This document shows positions 40,814 to 46,768 of a stretch of 46,768 bases of DNA, one piece after another (the stretch's first letter is position 1; the number at the start of each line of letters is the position of its first letter). This DNA comes from CAZTJA01 sp964613745. Lineage in GTDB: Bacteria > Desulfobacterota > Desulfomonilia > Desulfomonilales > Desulfomonilaceae. The notes under the pieces were generated by a model. It had not been told where the DNA came from, did no database searches, and was given only the letters and a program-made list of their open reading frames with translations. The stretch covers positions 1-46,768 of the forward strand of contig CAZTJA010000012.1 of NCBI GenBank assembly GCA_964613745.1, written 5' to 3'. The translations under genes were made by a program, and so were the position numbers.

Positions 40814-41704
40814 TCATGCTTGTTTACTATTTAAGGATTTGTCCAAATTTTGAGCCAGTTTTTTGAATATATCACCAATCTCCGGTGCCGCATCCAGCTC
40901 TATGAGTGGAATACCTGCATCCGCGGACTTAACGACTTCCGGAATGATCGGCAGCGCACCAAGAAAGTTCAGTCCCATTTCTTCTGCAGCCTTTTTACCG
41001 CCGCCGGTTTTGAACAAATTGATTATTTCAGAACAATGAGGGCACTTCAGCCCACTCATATTCTCAATGATCCCCACTATATTCAAACCAAGAGTCCTCG
41101 CGAACATCACGGATTTCCTGGAATCCAGTAATGCTACCTCTTGGGGCGTAGTAACTATAACCGCAGAAAGGGGATTGCCAAGTATCTGAGCGATACTCAT
41201 CGCTTCGTCACCGGTCCCCGGAGGAAGATCAACTATCAAGTAATCCAAATCTCCCCAGATGACTTCTCCTACAAATTGCTGCATCAGCGAATGCTTCATC
41301 GGTCCACGCCAAATCACCGGGGTATCCGAATCGGGCAAGAGAAACGAAACCGACATGATCTTCAGATTCGGAGAGAATTCCAGTGGGGCAAGTCCGTTTG
41401 GACCACCCGACGGAACCTGCCCTTCTAAACCCAACATCTTAGGAATGTTCGGGCCGTGAACATCTCCATCCAAGATACCGACTTTCTTTCCCAACTCCGA
41501 AAGAGCAACCGCCAGATTGGTAGCCACCGTGGACTTACCCACGCCGCCCTTGCCGCTCATAACGAGAATCTTGTGTTTGATTCGAGAAAGCTGCCCATTT
41601 AATCGAGCATTCATATGCTCTTGCTGAGCTGATTGATCACATTGTTGCGCCGAAGAGCAGGACGAACATGAACTGTTTGTATCACACTGTTGTTGGTCGG
41701 ACAT
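40814..41704 (-). CDS. Mrp/NBP35-type Fe-S carrier ATPase
   Basis: A 296-residue Mrp-family protein. Walker A is GKGGVGKS (51-58), with the DGDVHGPNIPKMLG motif, PPGTGDEA, and CPHC (Cys221, Cys224), the bridging cluster ligands of the Mrp/ApbC/NBP35 dimer. The N-terminal 23 residues hold five cysteines (CDTNSSCSSCSSAQQCD), like the NBP35 N-terminal Fe-S site; most bacterial Mrp proteins lack it. It carries Fe-S clusters to apoproteins. In Desulfovibrio an Mrp protein (DVU2109) is encoded in the orp locus. The next gene upstream (DUF5320) ends 117 bases away. Confidence 0.93.
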   Translation of the reverse strand: MSDQQQCDTNSSCSSCSSAQQCDQSAQQEHMNARLNGQLSRIKHKILVMSGKGGVGKSTVATNLAVALSELGKKVGILDGDVHGPNIPKMLGLEGQVPSGGPNGLAPLEFSPNLKIMSVSFLLPDSDTPVIWRGPMKHSLMQQFVGEVIWGDLDYLIVDLPPGTGDEAMSIAQILGNPLSAVIVTTPQEVALLDSRKSVMFARTLGLNIVGIIENMSGLKCPHCSEIINLFKTGGGKKAAEEMGLNFLGALPIIPEVVKSADAGIPLIELDAAPEIGDIFKKLAQNLDKSLNSKQA

Positions 41705-41821
41705 TTCACCTCTTCTCTGATGTTTCCCAATATTAAAATTGGGAGCGGTCGGTCATGATAGAATAACCATTTCTATCAATTAGGCACGACTTCCCGCCCC
41801 CGACGCCTGAAGTCACATTTA

Positions 41822-42106
41822 TTATTTGTTTTCCAGCTCCTCCAGGCGGGTTACAAGTCTATCCAAAACCTTTTCCATCTGCTCAATGCGATTCATGAGA
41901 CCTACGGATTCCTGCTGAGCGCCGGAAACATCTTCCTGGGGTGCGAATTTGCGCCACGCATTCGGGCCCATTCCCGCTCCCGCGAAGTTTTTTTGTCCTC
42001 TTCTGCCCATTCCAAAGGGTTGTCCAACATTACCTGCACATATCCCGCGGCCCCATCCGGTTCGGGGTCCCATTCCCATTGGACCGGTTTGATCAAATCT
42101 TGGCAT
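41822..42106 (-). CDS. DUF5320 family protein
   Basis: A 94-residue protein with the DUF5320 opening MPRFDQTGPMGMGPRTGWGR, a Gly/Met/Arg-rich first half with one Cys (GICAGN), and a C-terminal coiled coil (VGLMNRIEQMEKVLDRLVTR and on). ATG 42104-42106 follows AGGAGAACGAAA and lies inside the end of the preceding NifX-like gene (14-base overlap). DUF5320 proteins regularly accompany NifX-like and Mrp genes in anaerobes; their function is unknown. The coiled coil may allow oligomerisation. Confidence 0.88.
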   Translation of the reverse strand: MPRFDQTGPMGMGPRTGWGRGICAGNVGQPFGMGRRGQKNFAGAGMGPNAWRKFAPQEDVSGAQQESVGLMNRIEQMEKVLDRLVTRLEELENK

Positions 42107-42524
42107 TTTCGTTCTCCTGTTCAGTAAAATGGCTCATTTCAGATGATCGCCGATGAGCCCGTCTATGTTTACATTGACCTCTGTTGACCGGTGACCTGCC
42201 CGGCATGAAAAACTTGGGATCATGGAGACACCCCGTGCAAAAAGCCGGCAAGATGTCGCAAATGTCGCCCGACATCCATGGGATCACCCTGATCTGACGC
42301 ATTCGAATCTGGTTTTCCGTCCAGCAACTGATTCCACCGCATATCAGGGTCTCAATCCCGAGCTCCTTCAGCCTGAGCGGCCTCAATTCCCTCCTGCAGC
42401 TGGTCCAATCCTGTTCAAATTCAAGCTCATGTGAAGTTCCCACAATGAGAAATATTTGTAGGCGCCTGCAATTGTCGAAAACCGGTGCTATCCGGCCTTG
42501 GTGTTCCGGAAGTGCTAGTCTCAT
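42093..42524 (-). CDS. NifX-like metal-cluster-binding protein (first gene of operon)
   Basis: A 143-residue protein starting at ATG 42522-42524 (AGGAG five bases upstream; the frame is open to 42545). MRLALPEHQGRIAPVFDNCR is the classic start of the NifX/NifB-C-terminal family, and LGIETLICGGISCW (two Cys), RVIPWMSGDICDILPAFCTG and DDPKFFMPG-like HDPKFFMPG follow. Several cysteines (near ICGGISC, DIC, FCTGC) exceed the usual number. It is the promoter-proximal gene after the -24/-12 site at 42547-42561 and may be a second cluster carrier beside the ORP-like protein at 40435. Confidence 0.85.
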   Translation of the reverse strand: MRLALPEHQGRIAPVFDNCRRLQIFLIVGTSHELEFEQDWTSCRRELRPLRLKELGIETLICGGISCWTENQIRMRQIRVIPWMSGDICDILPAFCTGCLHDPKFFMPGRSPVNRGQCKHRRAHRRSSEMSHFTEQENENAKI

Positions 42525-42546
42525 GACTACTCCTGCAGGGAACAAA

Positions 42547-42561
42547 GCAATTACAATGCCA
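42547..42561 (-). promoter_or_regulatory. sigma-54 (-24/-12) promoter of the ORP-like operon
   Basis: Minus-strand TGGCATTGTAATTGC: GG at -24 and GC at -12 with the required ten-base spacing, differing from TGGCAC-N5-TTGC essentially at one conserved base. Transcription would begin near 42536, just before the NifX-like gene. A sigma-54 activator gene lies at the other end of the operon (35952). Confidence 0.75.
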
Positions 42562-42756
42562 ATTCGCCAACCCCTCTCATTATCCTTTAATTACAATTAT
42601 TTACCACTAACCGAACCTTTGCTGTTAGATCTTGAGTTCCAATCTGAAACGCTTACCTTAGCCATCATTGCAGGTTGAAACTATTTCCTCAATCTGAGTC
42701 CGCGTAATCATTCTGGATCAGTCTTGGTTTATATAGGTTGTTTCAAATTTCACTCC

Positions 42757-42786
42757 TTGACCAATGAGGATCTTTATAGCTATATA
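42757..42786 (+). promoter_or_regulatory. sigma-70-like promoter for the tungstate-uptake genes
   Basis: TTGACC (42757-42762), 18-base spacer, TATATA (42781-42786); the start would be near 42793, 26 bases before the regulator ATG, which has AAGGA upstream. The 195 bases between this site and the divergent -24/-12 promoter hold no gene and are likely the control region for both. Confidence 0.5.
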
Positions 42787-42818
42787 TTAACGACATCTAA
42801 CAAGTTGAAGGATCAGGC

Positions 42819-43745
42819 ATGGAAGAACTTCTCACCACCAAAGAAATGGCGCAGTTGCTGGACCTCAATGAAAAAGTTATCTACAGCCTGATTGCCGAAA
42901 AAGGTTTGCCCGCAACTAAAGTCACCGGAAAATGGCTATTCCCAAAGACACTTGTGGAACGATGGATAGAAAACTCCACAATAAACATGCCCGCTCCAAG
43001 ACAACCTTTGCCCGAATATCACGGGTTGCTCATTATTGCCGGCAGCAACGACATTCTCTTGGATAGAGCCATTACCCTCTTCAATAAGCTCTATTCCGAT
43101 CACATCGCGGTTTTTGGCAATCTTGGCAGCTTAGGTGGCCTGAGAGCCGTAAAGAAACAACTGTGCCACATGGCGACCAGCCACTTGCTTCAAGACGATA
43201 GTGAGGAATACAATTTTGGATTCGCCCAATCCGAGACAGGGCAATTACCTGCAATAGTAAATTTTTGCCGCCGGGAACAATGCCTTCTCATAGCTCCTTC
43301 AAACCCCAAATCAATTCAATCTATATCCGACCTCGCCCGCTCCGATATACGAATCGTCAATCGTCCCAAAGGTACCGGAACTAGGCTGCTGTTTGACATG
43401 GAACTGGAAAAAGCCGGAATCCAGGGCTCCAGCCTGAATGGGTACGACATCGAGCTTCAGAGACACATGGACGTGGGAGTTGAAATATTGTCGGGGAGAG
43501 CCGATGCCGGTCTTGGTATATCTGCCGTCGCCGGTCTCCTGGGATTGGATTTTATTCCGCTGCGTCTGGAAAGGTACGATCTCGTCATTCCCAAGGATCG
43601 CTTTTTCGACCGCGGCGTGCAGCTCTTTCTTGGAATGCTCCATGAGAATGCATTCCGTGATCTCACCTCGCAACTGGTCGGTTACGATTTGAATTTATGC
43701 GGAAAAATGGTTTTTCCGCAAAATGCAGTCCAAAAGGAGGATTAA
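42819..43745 (+). CDS. excisionase-type HTH / periplasmic-binding-fold regulator
   Basis: A 308-residue protein. Residues about 3-50 form an excisionase/MerR-like winged helix (LLTTKEMAQLLDLNEKVIYS, then KWLFPKTLVERWI). Residues about 65-300 form a periplasmic-binding-protein-like domain without a signal peptide, with PKGTGTRLLFDMELEKAGI resembling SRGD-SGTH-x-ELW of the TupA proteins next door. It is probably a one-component cytoplasmic sensor of tungstate or molybdate controlling the transporter genes. Sulfate reducers have tungstate-responsive regulators with excisionase-like DNA-binding domains (TunR), but whether this belongs to that family is uncertain because the effector domain differs. 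It is immediately followed by the first tupA-like gene (TTG directly after the stop). Confidence 0.85.
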   Translation: MEELLTTKEMAQLLDLNEKVIYSLIAEKGLPATKVTGKWLFPKTLVERWIENSTINMPAPRQPLPEYHGLLIIAGSNDILLDRAITLFNKLYSDHIAVFGNLGSLGGLRAVKKQLCHMATSHLLQDDSEEYNFGFAQSETGQLPAIVNFCRREQCLLIAPSNPKSIQSISDLARSDIRIVNRPKGTGTRLLFDMELEKAGIQGSSLNGYDIELQRHMDVGVEILSGRADAGLGISAVAGLLGLDFIPLRLERYDLVIPKDRFFDRGVQLFLGMLHENAFRDLTSQLVGYDLNLCGKMVFPQNAVQKED

Positions 43746-44609
43746 TTGAAAAAAGAACGATTGCTAATCATCGCATTAGTATTGCTCATCTGTTCAACCG
43801 TGACGCCTTCATACGTAAGCTGCGATGAATGGAACGCAACGTACGGAAATTACGCCGGCAAATTTTCTCTTGCAACAGGCAGCCCCGGTGAACTGGGACT
43901 CGTGGAAGCTCTCGCCAATGATTTCGGGAAGAAAAACGATGCATCTCTTCTTTGGAAAAAGGCCGGTTCAGGAGAGTCCTTAAAGCTTCTCAAGGACAAA
44001 AAGGTCGATATGATCATGGTCCACGCCCCTGCAGCCGAGAAAAAGGCCGTTGAAGAAGGGTGGGCGGTAAAAAGGACTCTGATCGGTTCTAACGAATTCT
44101 ACATCGTAGGACCGGAAGATGATCCCGCTCAAATCGCAAAAGCCGATTCAGCTAAAGACGCTTTCAAGAGAATCGCGGATAAAAAGGCGCTCTTCTTTTC
44201 TCGCGGCGACAACTCAGGGACTCACAAGAAAGAAATGGAGCTTTGGAACAAAACCGGTATCACCCCTTCAGGTGATTGGTATGTGGTTACGAAAGATTTT
44301 ATGAAGGCCACTCTCAAAAGAGCGAACAATGAAAAAGGCTACTTTATGACCGACAGCAGCACTTGGGTAGCCGAGAAAAAGAATCTTCCCAACCTGAAAA
44401 TTCTGTATCGCGGCGACAAGTTCCTGGTGAACACCTATCACGCTCTTGCCGCACCTGCCGGTTCGACCCCCGGCGCCGACATTGCCGGCAAATTCGTTGA
44501 TTACCTATCATCGCCGGCCGGCCAAACCATCATTAGAGATTACGGAAAAGACAAGTACGGTGAAGGCATCTACAACGATGCCGCCTATGCAGTCAAATAC
44601 GACGAATAG
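43746..44609 (+). CDS. TupA-like substrate-binding protein, divergent copy
   Basis: A 287-residue exported binding protein with a signal peptide of about 26 residues (ending SYVSC). TTG 43746-43748 is preceded by AAGGAGG. It has the TupA fold signs MIMVHAPAAEKKAV, SNEFYIVGPEDDPA, FFSRGDNSGTHKKEMELW and VNTYHALAAP. But the ligand-loop motif TTTSTEASGL of TupA is here ATGSPGELGLVEAL, so its oxyanion specificity may differ. The C-terminus ends YGEGIYNDAAY. It lies directly between the regulator and a canonical tupA; a duplicated receptor for tungstate/molybdate is the simplest reading. Confidence 0.85.
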   Translation: MKKERLLIIALVLLICSTVTPSYVSCDEWNATYGNYAGKFSLATGSPGELGLVEALANDFGKKNDASLLWKKAGSGESLKLLKDKKVDMIMVHAPAAEKKAVEEGWAVKRTLIGSNEFYIVGPEDDPAQIAKADSAKDAFKRIADKKALFFSRGDNSGTHKKEMELWNKTGITPSGDWYVVTKDFMKATLKRANNEKGYFMTDSSTWVAEKKNLPNLKILYRGDKFLVNTYHALAAPAGSTPGADIAGKFVDYLSSPAGQTIIRDYGKDKYGEGIYNDAAYAVKYDE

Positions 44610-44636
44610 TAAACTCACATTTATCGGAGGTAGATC

Positions 44637-45446
44637 TTGAAAACATTTTTGGTGATAATGTTCACGGCTTGTTTCGCGATGCTCTTTGCTACGTCGTCCT
44701 TTTCCCAGGAGCGACTCCGTATGAGCACTACAACGAGCACGGAAGCGTCAGGATTGCTGAATGTCCTGCTCCCGCCTTTTGAAAAAGCGAACAACGTCAA
44801 AGTCGAAGTAATCTCCGTCGGAACCGGTAAAGCTCTTAAATTGGGCGAAAACGGCGATGTGGATGTTGTTTTCGTGCATGCTCGGCCGGCCGAAGATAAA
44901 TTTGTGGCAAGCGGATTCGGCGTAGATCGTCGGGACGTCATGTACAATGACTTCGTAATTATCGGTCCAAAAGATGACCCTGTCGGCGTGAAAAAAGCCG
45001 CAAACGCCATTGAAGCGTTCAAGCTGCTGTCCCAGGGCAAAGCGGATTTTATTTCCCGTGGCGACGATTCCGGAACCCACCAGATGGAAAAGCAATTGTG
45101 GAAAGAAGCCGGTATCAAGCCCGAAGGCAAGTGGTATCTCGAAGCAGGCCAGGGCATGGGTCCAGTGCTGCAGATGGCAAATGATAAAAAAGGCTATGCA
45201 CTTGCCGATAGAGGAACGTTCATAGCATATGAAGGAAAAATTGATTCGGTCATCGTAAAAGAAGGAGACAAAGCTCTCTTCAACCCGTATGGAATCATTG
45301 CGGTAAACCCGCAAAAGCATCCCACCGTAAACATTGCCCTTGCAAAGAAATTCATTGATTACGTTACCGGTCCTGAAGGTCAGAAAGTAATTGCTGATTT
45401 TAAACTCAACGGCAAACAATTGTTTTTCCCGGATGCCAAAAAGTAG
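44637..45446 (+). CDS. tupA: tungstate ABC transporter substrate-binding protein
   Basis: A 269-residue periplasmic protein with a signal peptide (about 1-23, ending SSFS). It has the full TupA motif set: RMSTTTSTEASGLLNVLLP, DVVFVHARPAEDKFV, YNDFVIIGPKDDP, FISRGDDSGTHQMEKQLW, and the hinge/ligand end NPQKHPTVN. TupA binds tungstate with very high affinity through the TTTS and SRGDDSGT loops. TTG 44637 follows GGAGGTAGATC. tupB begins 13 bases after its stop. Confidence 0.93.
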   Translation: MKTFLVIMFTACFAMLFATSSFSQERLRMSTTTSTEASGLLNVLLPPFEKANNVKVEVISVGTGKALKLGENGDVDVVFVHARPAEDKFVASGFGVDRRDVMYNDFVIIGPKDDPVGVKKAANAIEAFKLLSQGKADFISRGDDSGTHQMEKQLWKEAGIKPEGKWYLEAGQGMGPVLQMANDKKGYALADRGTFIAYEGKIDSVIVKEGDKALFNPYGIIAVNPQKHPTVNIALAKKFIDYVTGPEGQKVIADFKLNGKQLFFPDAKK

Positions 45447-45459
45447 TTGATGGTGTAAT

Positions 45460-46155
45460 TTGGGTTTTCTCAGCAATTCCTTTTGGAACGCACTAAATCT
45501 AATTGCCGGCATGGATAGAGAGGTCTACTTCATTGTGTGGACCTCTCTAAAAATTTCCGCATCATCTACCTTTTTTGCTGCAGTGATGGGCATACCTCTC
45601 GGCCTGCTGATCGCTCTGAATACCTTCAAAGGTAAATCTACTCTCCTTATCATTTTAAATACCCTGATGGCCCTACCCACCGTGGTTGTCGGTCTTTTTT
45701 TCTATGCCGTACTGAGCCGCAGTGGTCCTCTCGGGTATTTAGGGCTTCTCTTTACCCCCGCAGGGATGATGATCGGGCTTTTCGTGTTAGCTTTGCCTAC
45801 TGTGGTCAATCTTTCCATTTCAGCCATTCAGGGACTTGATCGCAATCTTTTCCTGACCATCAAGACACTTGGAGCAGGTCGCTTCCAGCAGTCGGCCAAG
45901 ATACTCACGGAAGCGCGATTTGCGGTGACCGCAGCTCTGGTGGTGGCATTCGGCAGAGTTATTTCCGAAGTAGGTATAGCCATGATGCTCGGCGGCAACA
46001 TCAAGGGTTTTACCCGCACAATGACCACCGCAATTGCTCTTGAAACCAGCAAAGGAGAGTTCGAACTCGGATTGGCTTTGGGAATTATTCTCCTGACGGT
46101 TGCCCTCATCGTGAACGCACTTTTATTTAGATTGCAGGCCAGAGCCGGAAAATGA
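45460..46155 (+). CDS. tupB: tungstate ABC transporter permease
   Basis: A 231-residue permease with about five membrane helices and the EAA-type cytoplasmic loop, here LTIKTLGAGRFQQSAKILTEA, followed by GRVISEVGIAMMLGGNIKG, characteristic of TupB/ModB. It starts at TTG 45460 with a weak ribosome site; an ATG 17 codons in is the alternative but would remove sequence before the first helix. Its TGA overlaps the tupC ATG (ATGA). Confidence 0.92.
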   Translation: MGFLSNSFWNALNLIAGMDREVYFIVWTSLKISASSTFFAAVMGIPLGLLIALNTFKGKSTLLIILNTLMALPTVVVGLFFYAVLSRSGPLGYLGLLFTPAGMMIGLFVLALPTVVNLSISAIQGLDRNLFLTIKTLGAGRFQQSAKILTEARFAVTAALVVAFGRVISEVGIAMMLGGNIKGFTRTMTTAIALETSKGEFELGLALGIILLTVALIVNALLFRLQARAGK

Positions 46156-46768
46156 ATCCAGCCTATCAGATACAAAATTTCTCGTTTGGATATAATCATC
46201 AGCCGACGCTGAGTATCCAAAACCTCCAAATAGAATCCGGACAGGTCACAGCATTGGTAGGTCCCAACGGCTCAGGAAAAACAACCTTTCTCCTGAATCT
46301 CGCATTTCTTGAATATCCCCAGCAGGGAAATGTGCTCTTTTTCGGATCACCCGCTCACCAAATCGATGCCGTTCAACTGCGGAGGCGGGTAGGACTACTC
46401 CTTCAAACTCCTTATGTTTTCCATGATACCGTCTTGGGAAACATTACCTGGGGTCTCAAGCTTAGAGGAATCAGCAGGAGAAAGAGCGAAGAACTCGCGA
46501 GAGAAGCTTTGATGCGAGTCGGACTGGAGGGGTTTTCCGATCGCTATGCCCGATCATTGTCCGGTGGAGAATCTCAGAGAGTCGCCCTAGCCAGAGCATT
46601 GGTCCTCGACCCTGATGTTTATCTTTTCGATGAACCGACAAACCATCTCGATCATGCAAGTGCTGAAAAAATCAGAGAAATCATCATTGACCTCAACACG
46701 GGAAGGCATAAGACAATAATCATCGCAACCCACGATGATGAAACCGTCAAGCGATTGGCTCACAATGT
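46152..46768 (+). CDS. tupC: tungstate ABC transporter ATPase, 3' end outside window
   Basis: The first 205 codons of an ABC ATPase, cut by the right edge. Walker A is GPNGSGKT, Q-loop LLLQTPYVFHDTVLGN, signature LSGGESQRVALARAL, Walker B VYLFDEPT and the switch His in IIIATHDD. These are all intact. It starts at ATG overlapping the tupB stop. Context assigns it to tungstate uptake; any C-terminal TOBE domain lies outside. Confidence 0.92.
   Translation, partial: MNPAYQIQNFSFGYNHQPTLSIQNLQIESGQVTALVGPNGSGKTTFLLNLAFLEYPQQGNVLFFGSPAHQIDAVQLRRRVGLLLQTPYVFHDTVLGNITWGLKLRGISRRKSEELAREALMRVGLEGFSDRYARSLSGGESQRVALARALVLDPDVYLFDEPTNHLDHASAEKIREIIIDLNTGRHKTIIIATHDDETVKRLAHN

Noticed and set aside
41734..41751. 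CCCAAT/ATTGGG hairpin between Mrp and DUF5320 genes
   Set aside because: Six AT-rich pairs without a T-run; probably not a terminator, as the genes appear to form one operon.
1..46768. CRISPR arrays, tRNA/rRNA genes, insertion sequences, integrase or attachment sites
   Set aside because: Looked for and not seen: no regularly spaced repeats, no transposase or integrase-like translation apart from the excisionase-type HTH of the regulator at 42819, whose C-terminal sensor domain argues against a phage role.

Overview
The window reads as a stretch of chromosome from an anaerobic, probably sulfate-reducing or syntrophic member of the Desulfobacterota (former Deltaproteobacteria). Signs of this are a lactate-to-acetyl-CoA gene block laid out like the organic acid oxidation region of Desulfovibrio, a four-subunit pyruvate:ferredoxin oxidoreductase, an Orange-Protein-type iron-sulfur/molybdenum-cluster operon with a sigma-54 activator, a Tup-type tungstate transporter, and GlcD/GlcF and LutABC lactate oxidation modules. 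Base composition looks moderate and even. No rRNA, tRNA, CRISPR array, insertion sequence or phage gene was seen.

Layout. 1-3552 (minus): TrmJ-like tRNA methyltransferase, Lgt, and a secreted TPR protein cut by the left edge. 3670-5160: cytidine deaminase, GNAT acetyltransferase and a small winged-helix protein. 5166-8594 (minus): an rfbA-rfbC-rfbB-ispG transcription unit behind a strong sigma-70-like promoter. 8640-11492: RlpA and two unrecognised proteins. 11562-14544 (minus): Nfu, a Cdc48-like AAA ATPase with a degenerate second domain, and a DVU0772-like protein. 14673-17768: small exported proteins and a second large TPR protein.

17778-32770 is the carbon-flow region. A divergent GntR/FadR-type regulator faces glcD-glcF-lctP-lutA-lutB-lutC. 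A 898-residue protein follows, joining a butyrate-kinase-like segment to a phosphate acetyl/butyryltransferase domain, and then porG-porD-porA-porB and a ferritin-like protein. Together they would import lactate, oxidise it to pyruvate, make acetyl-CoA and reduced ferredoxin, and probably form an acyl phosphate. A TGGT-ATT-ACCA palindrome over the promoter -10 element is the likely regulator site.

32778-35754 (minus) holds a GT-C type membrane glycosyltransferase, apparently starting at ATT, and a membrane-anchored SGNH hydrolase. 35952-42561 is an Orange-Protein-like system. It comprises a PAS-containing sigma-54 activator convergent with a nine-gene operon (NifX-like, DUF5320, Mrp/NBP35, NifX/ORP-like, membrane-anchored IscU-like, two ferredoxin-ParA ATPases, FmdB zinc ribbon, soluble IscU-like). 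That operon is preceded by a near-consensus -24/-12 promoter. Divergent from it, 42757-46768 carries an excisionase-HTH/periplasmic-binding-fold regulator, two TupA-like binding proteins, TupB and the start of TupC. This places oxyanion uptake beside genes for a probable metal-sulfur cluster protein.

The most unusual items are the kinase-like/phosphotransacylase fusion, the ORP-like operon with a membrane-tethered scaffold next to the tungstate locus, the Cdc48-like ATPase with an inactive-looking D2, and the probable ATT start codon. All family calls come from reading motifs by eye; no database search was run.
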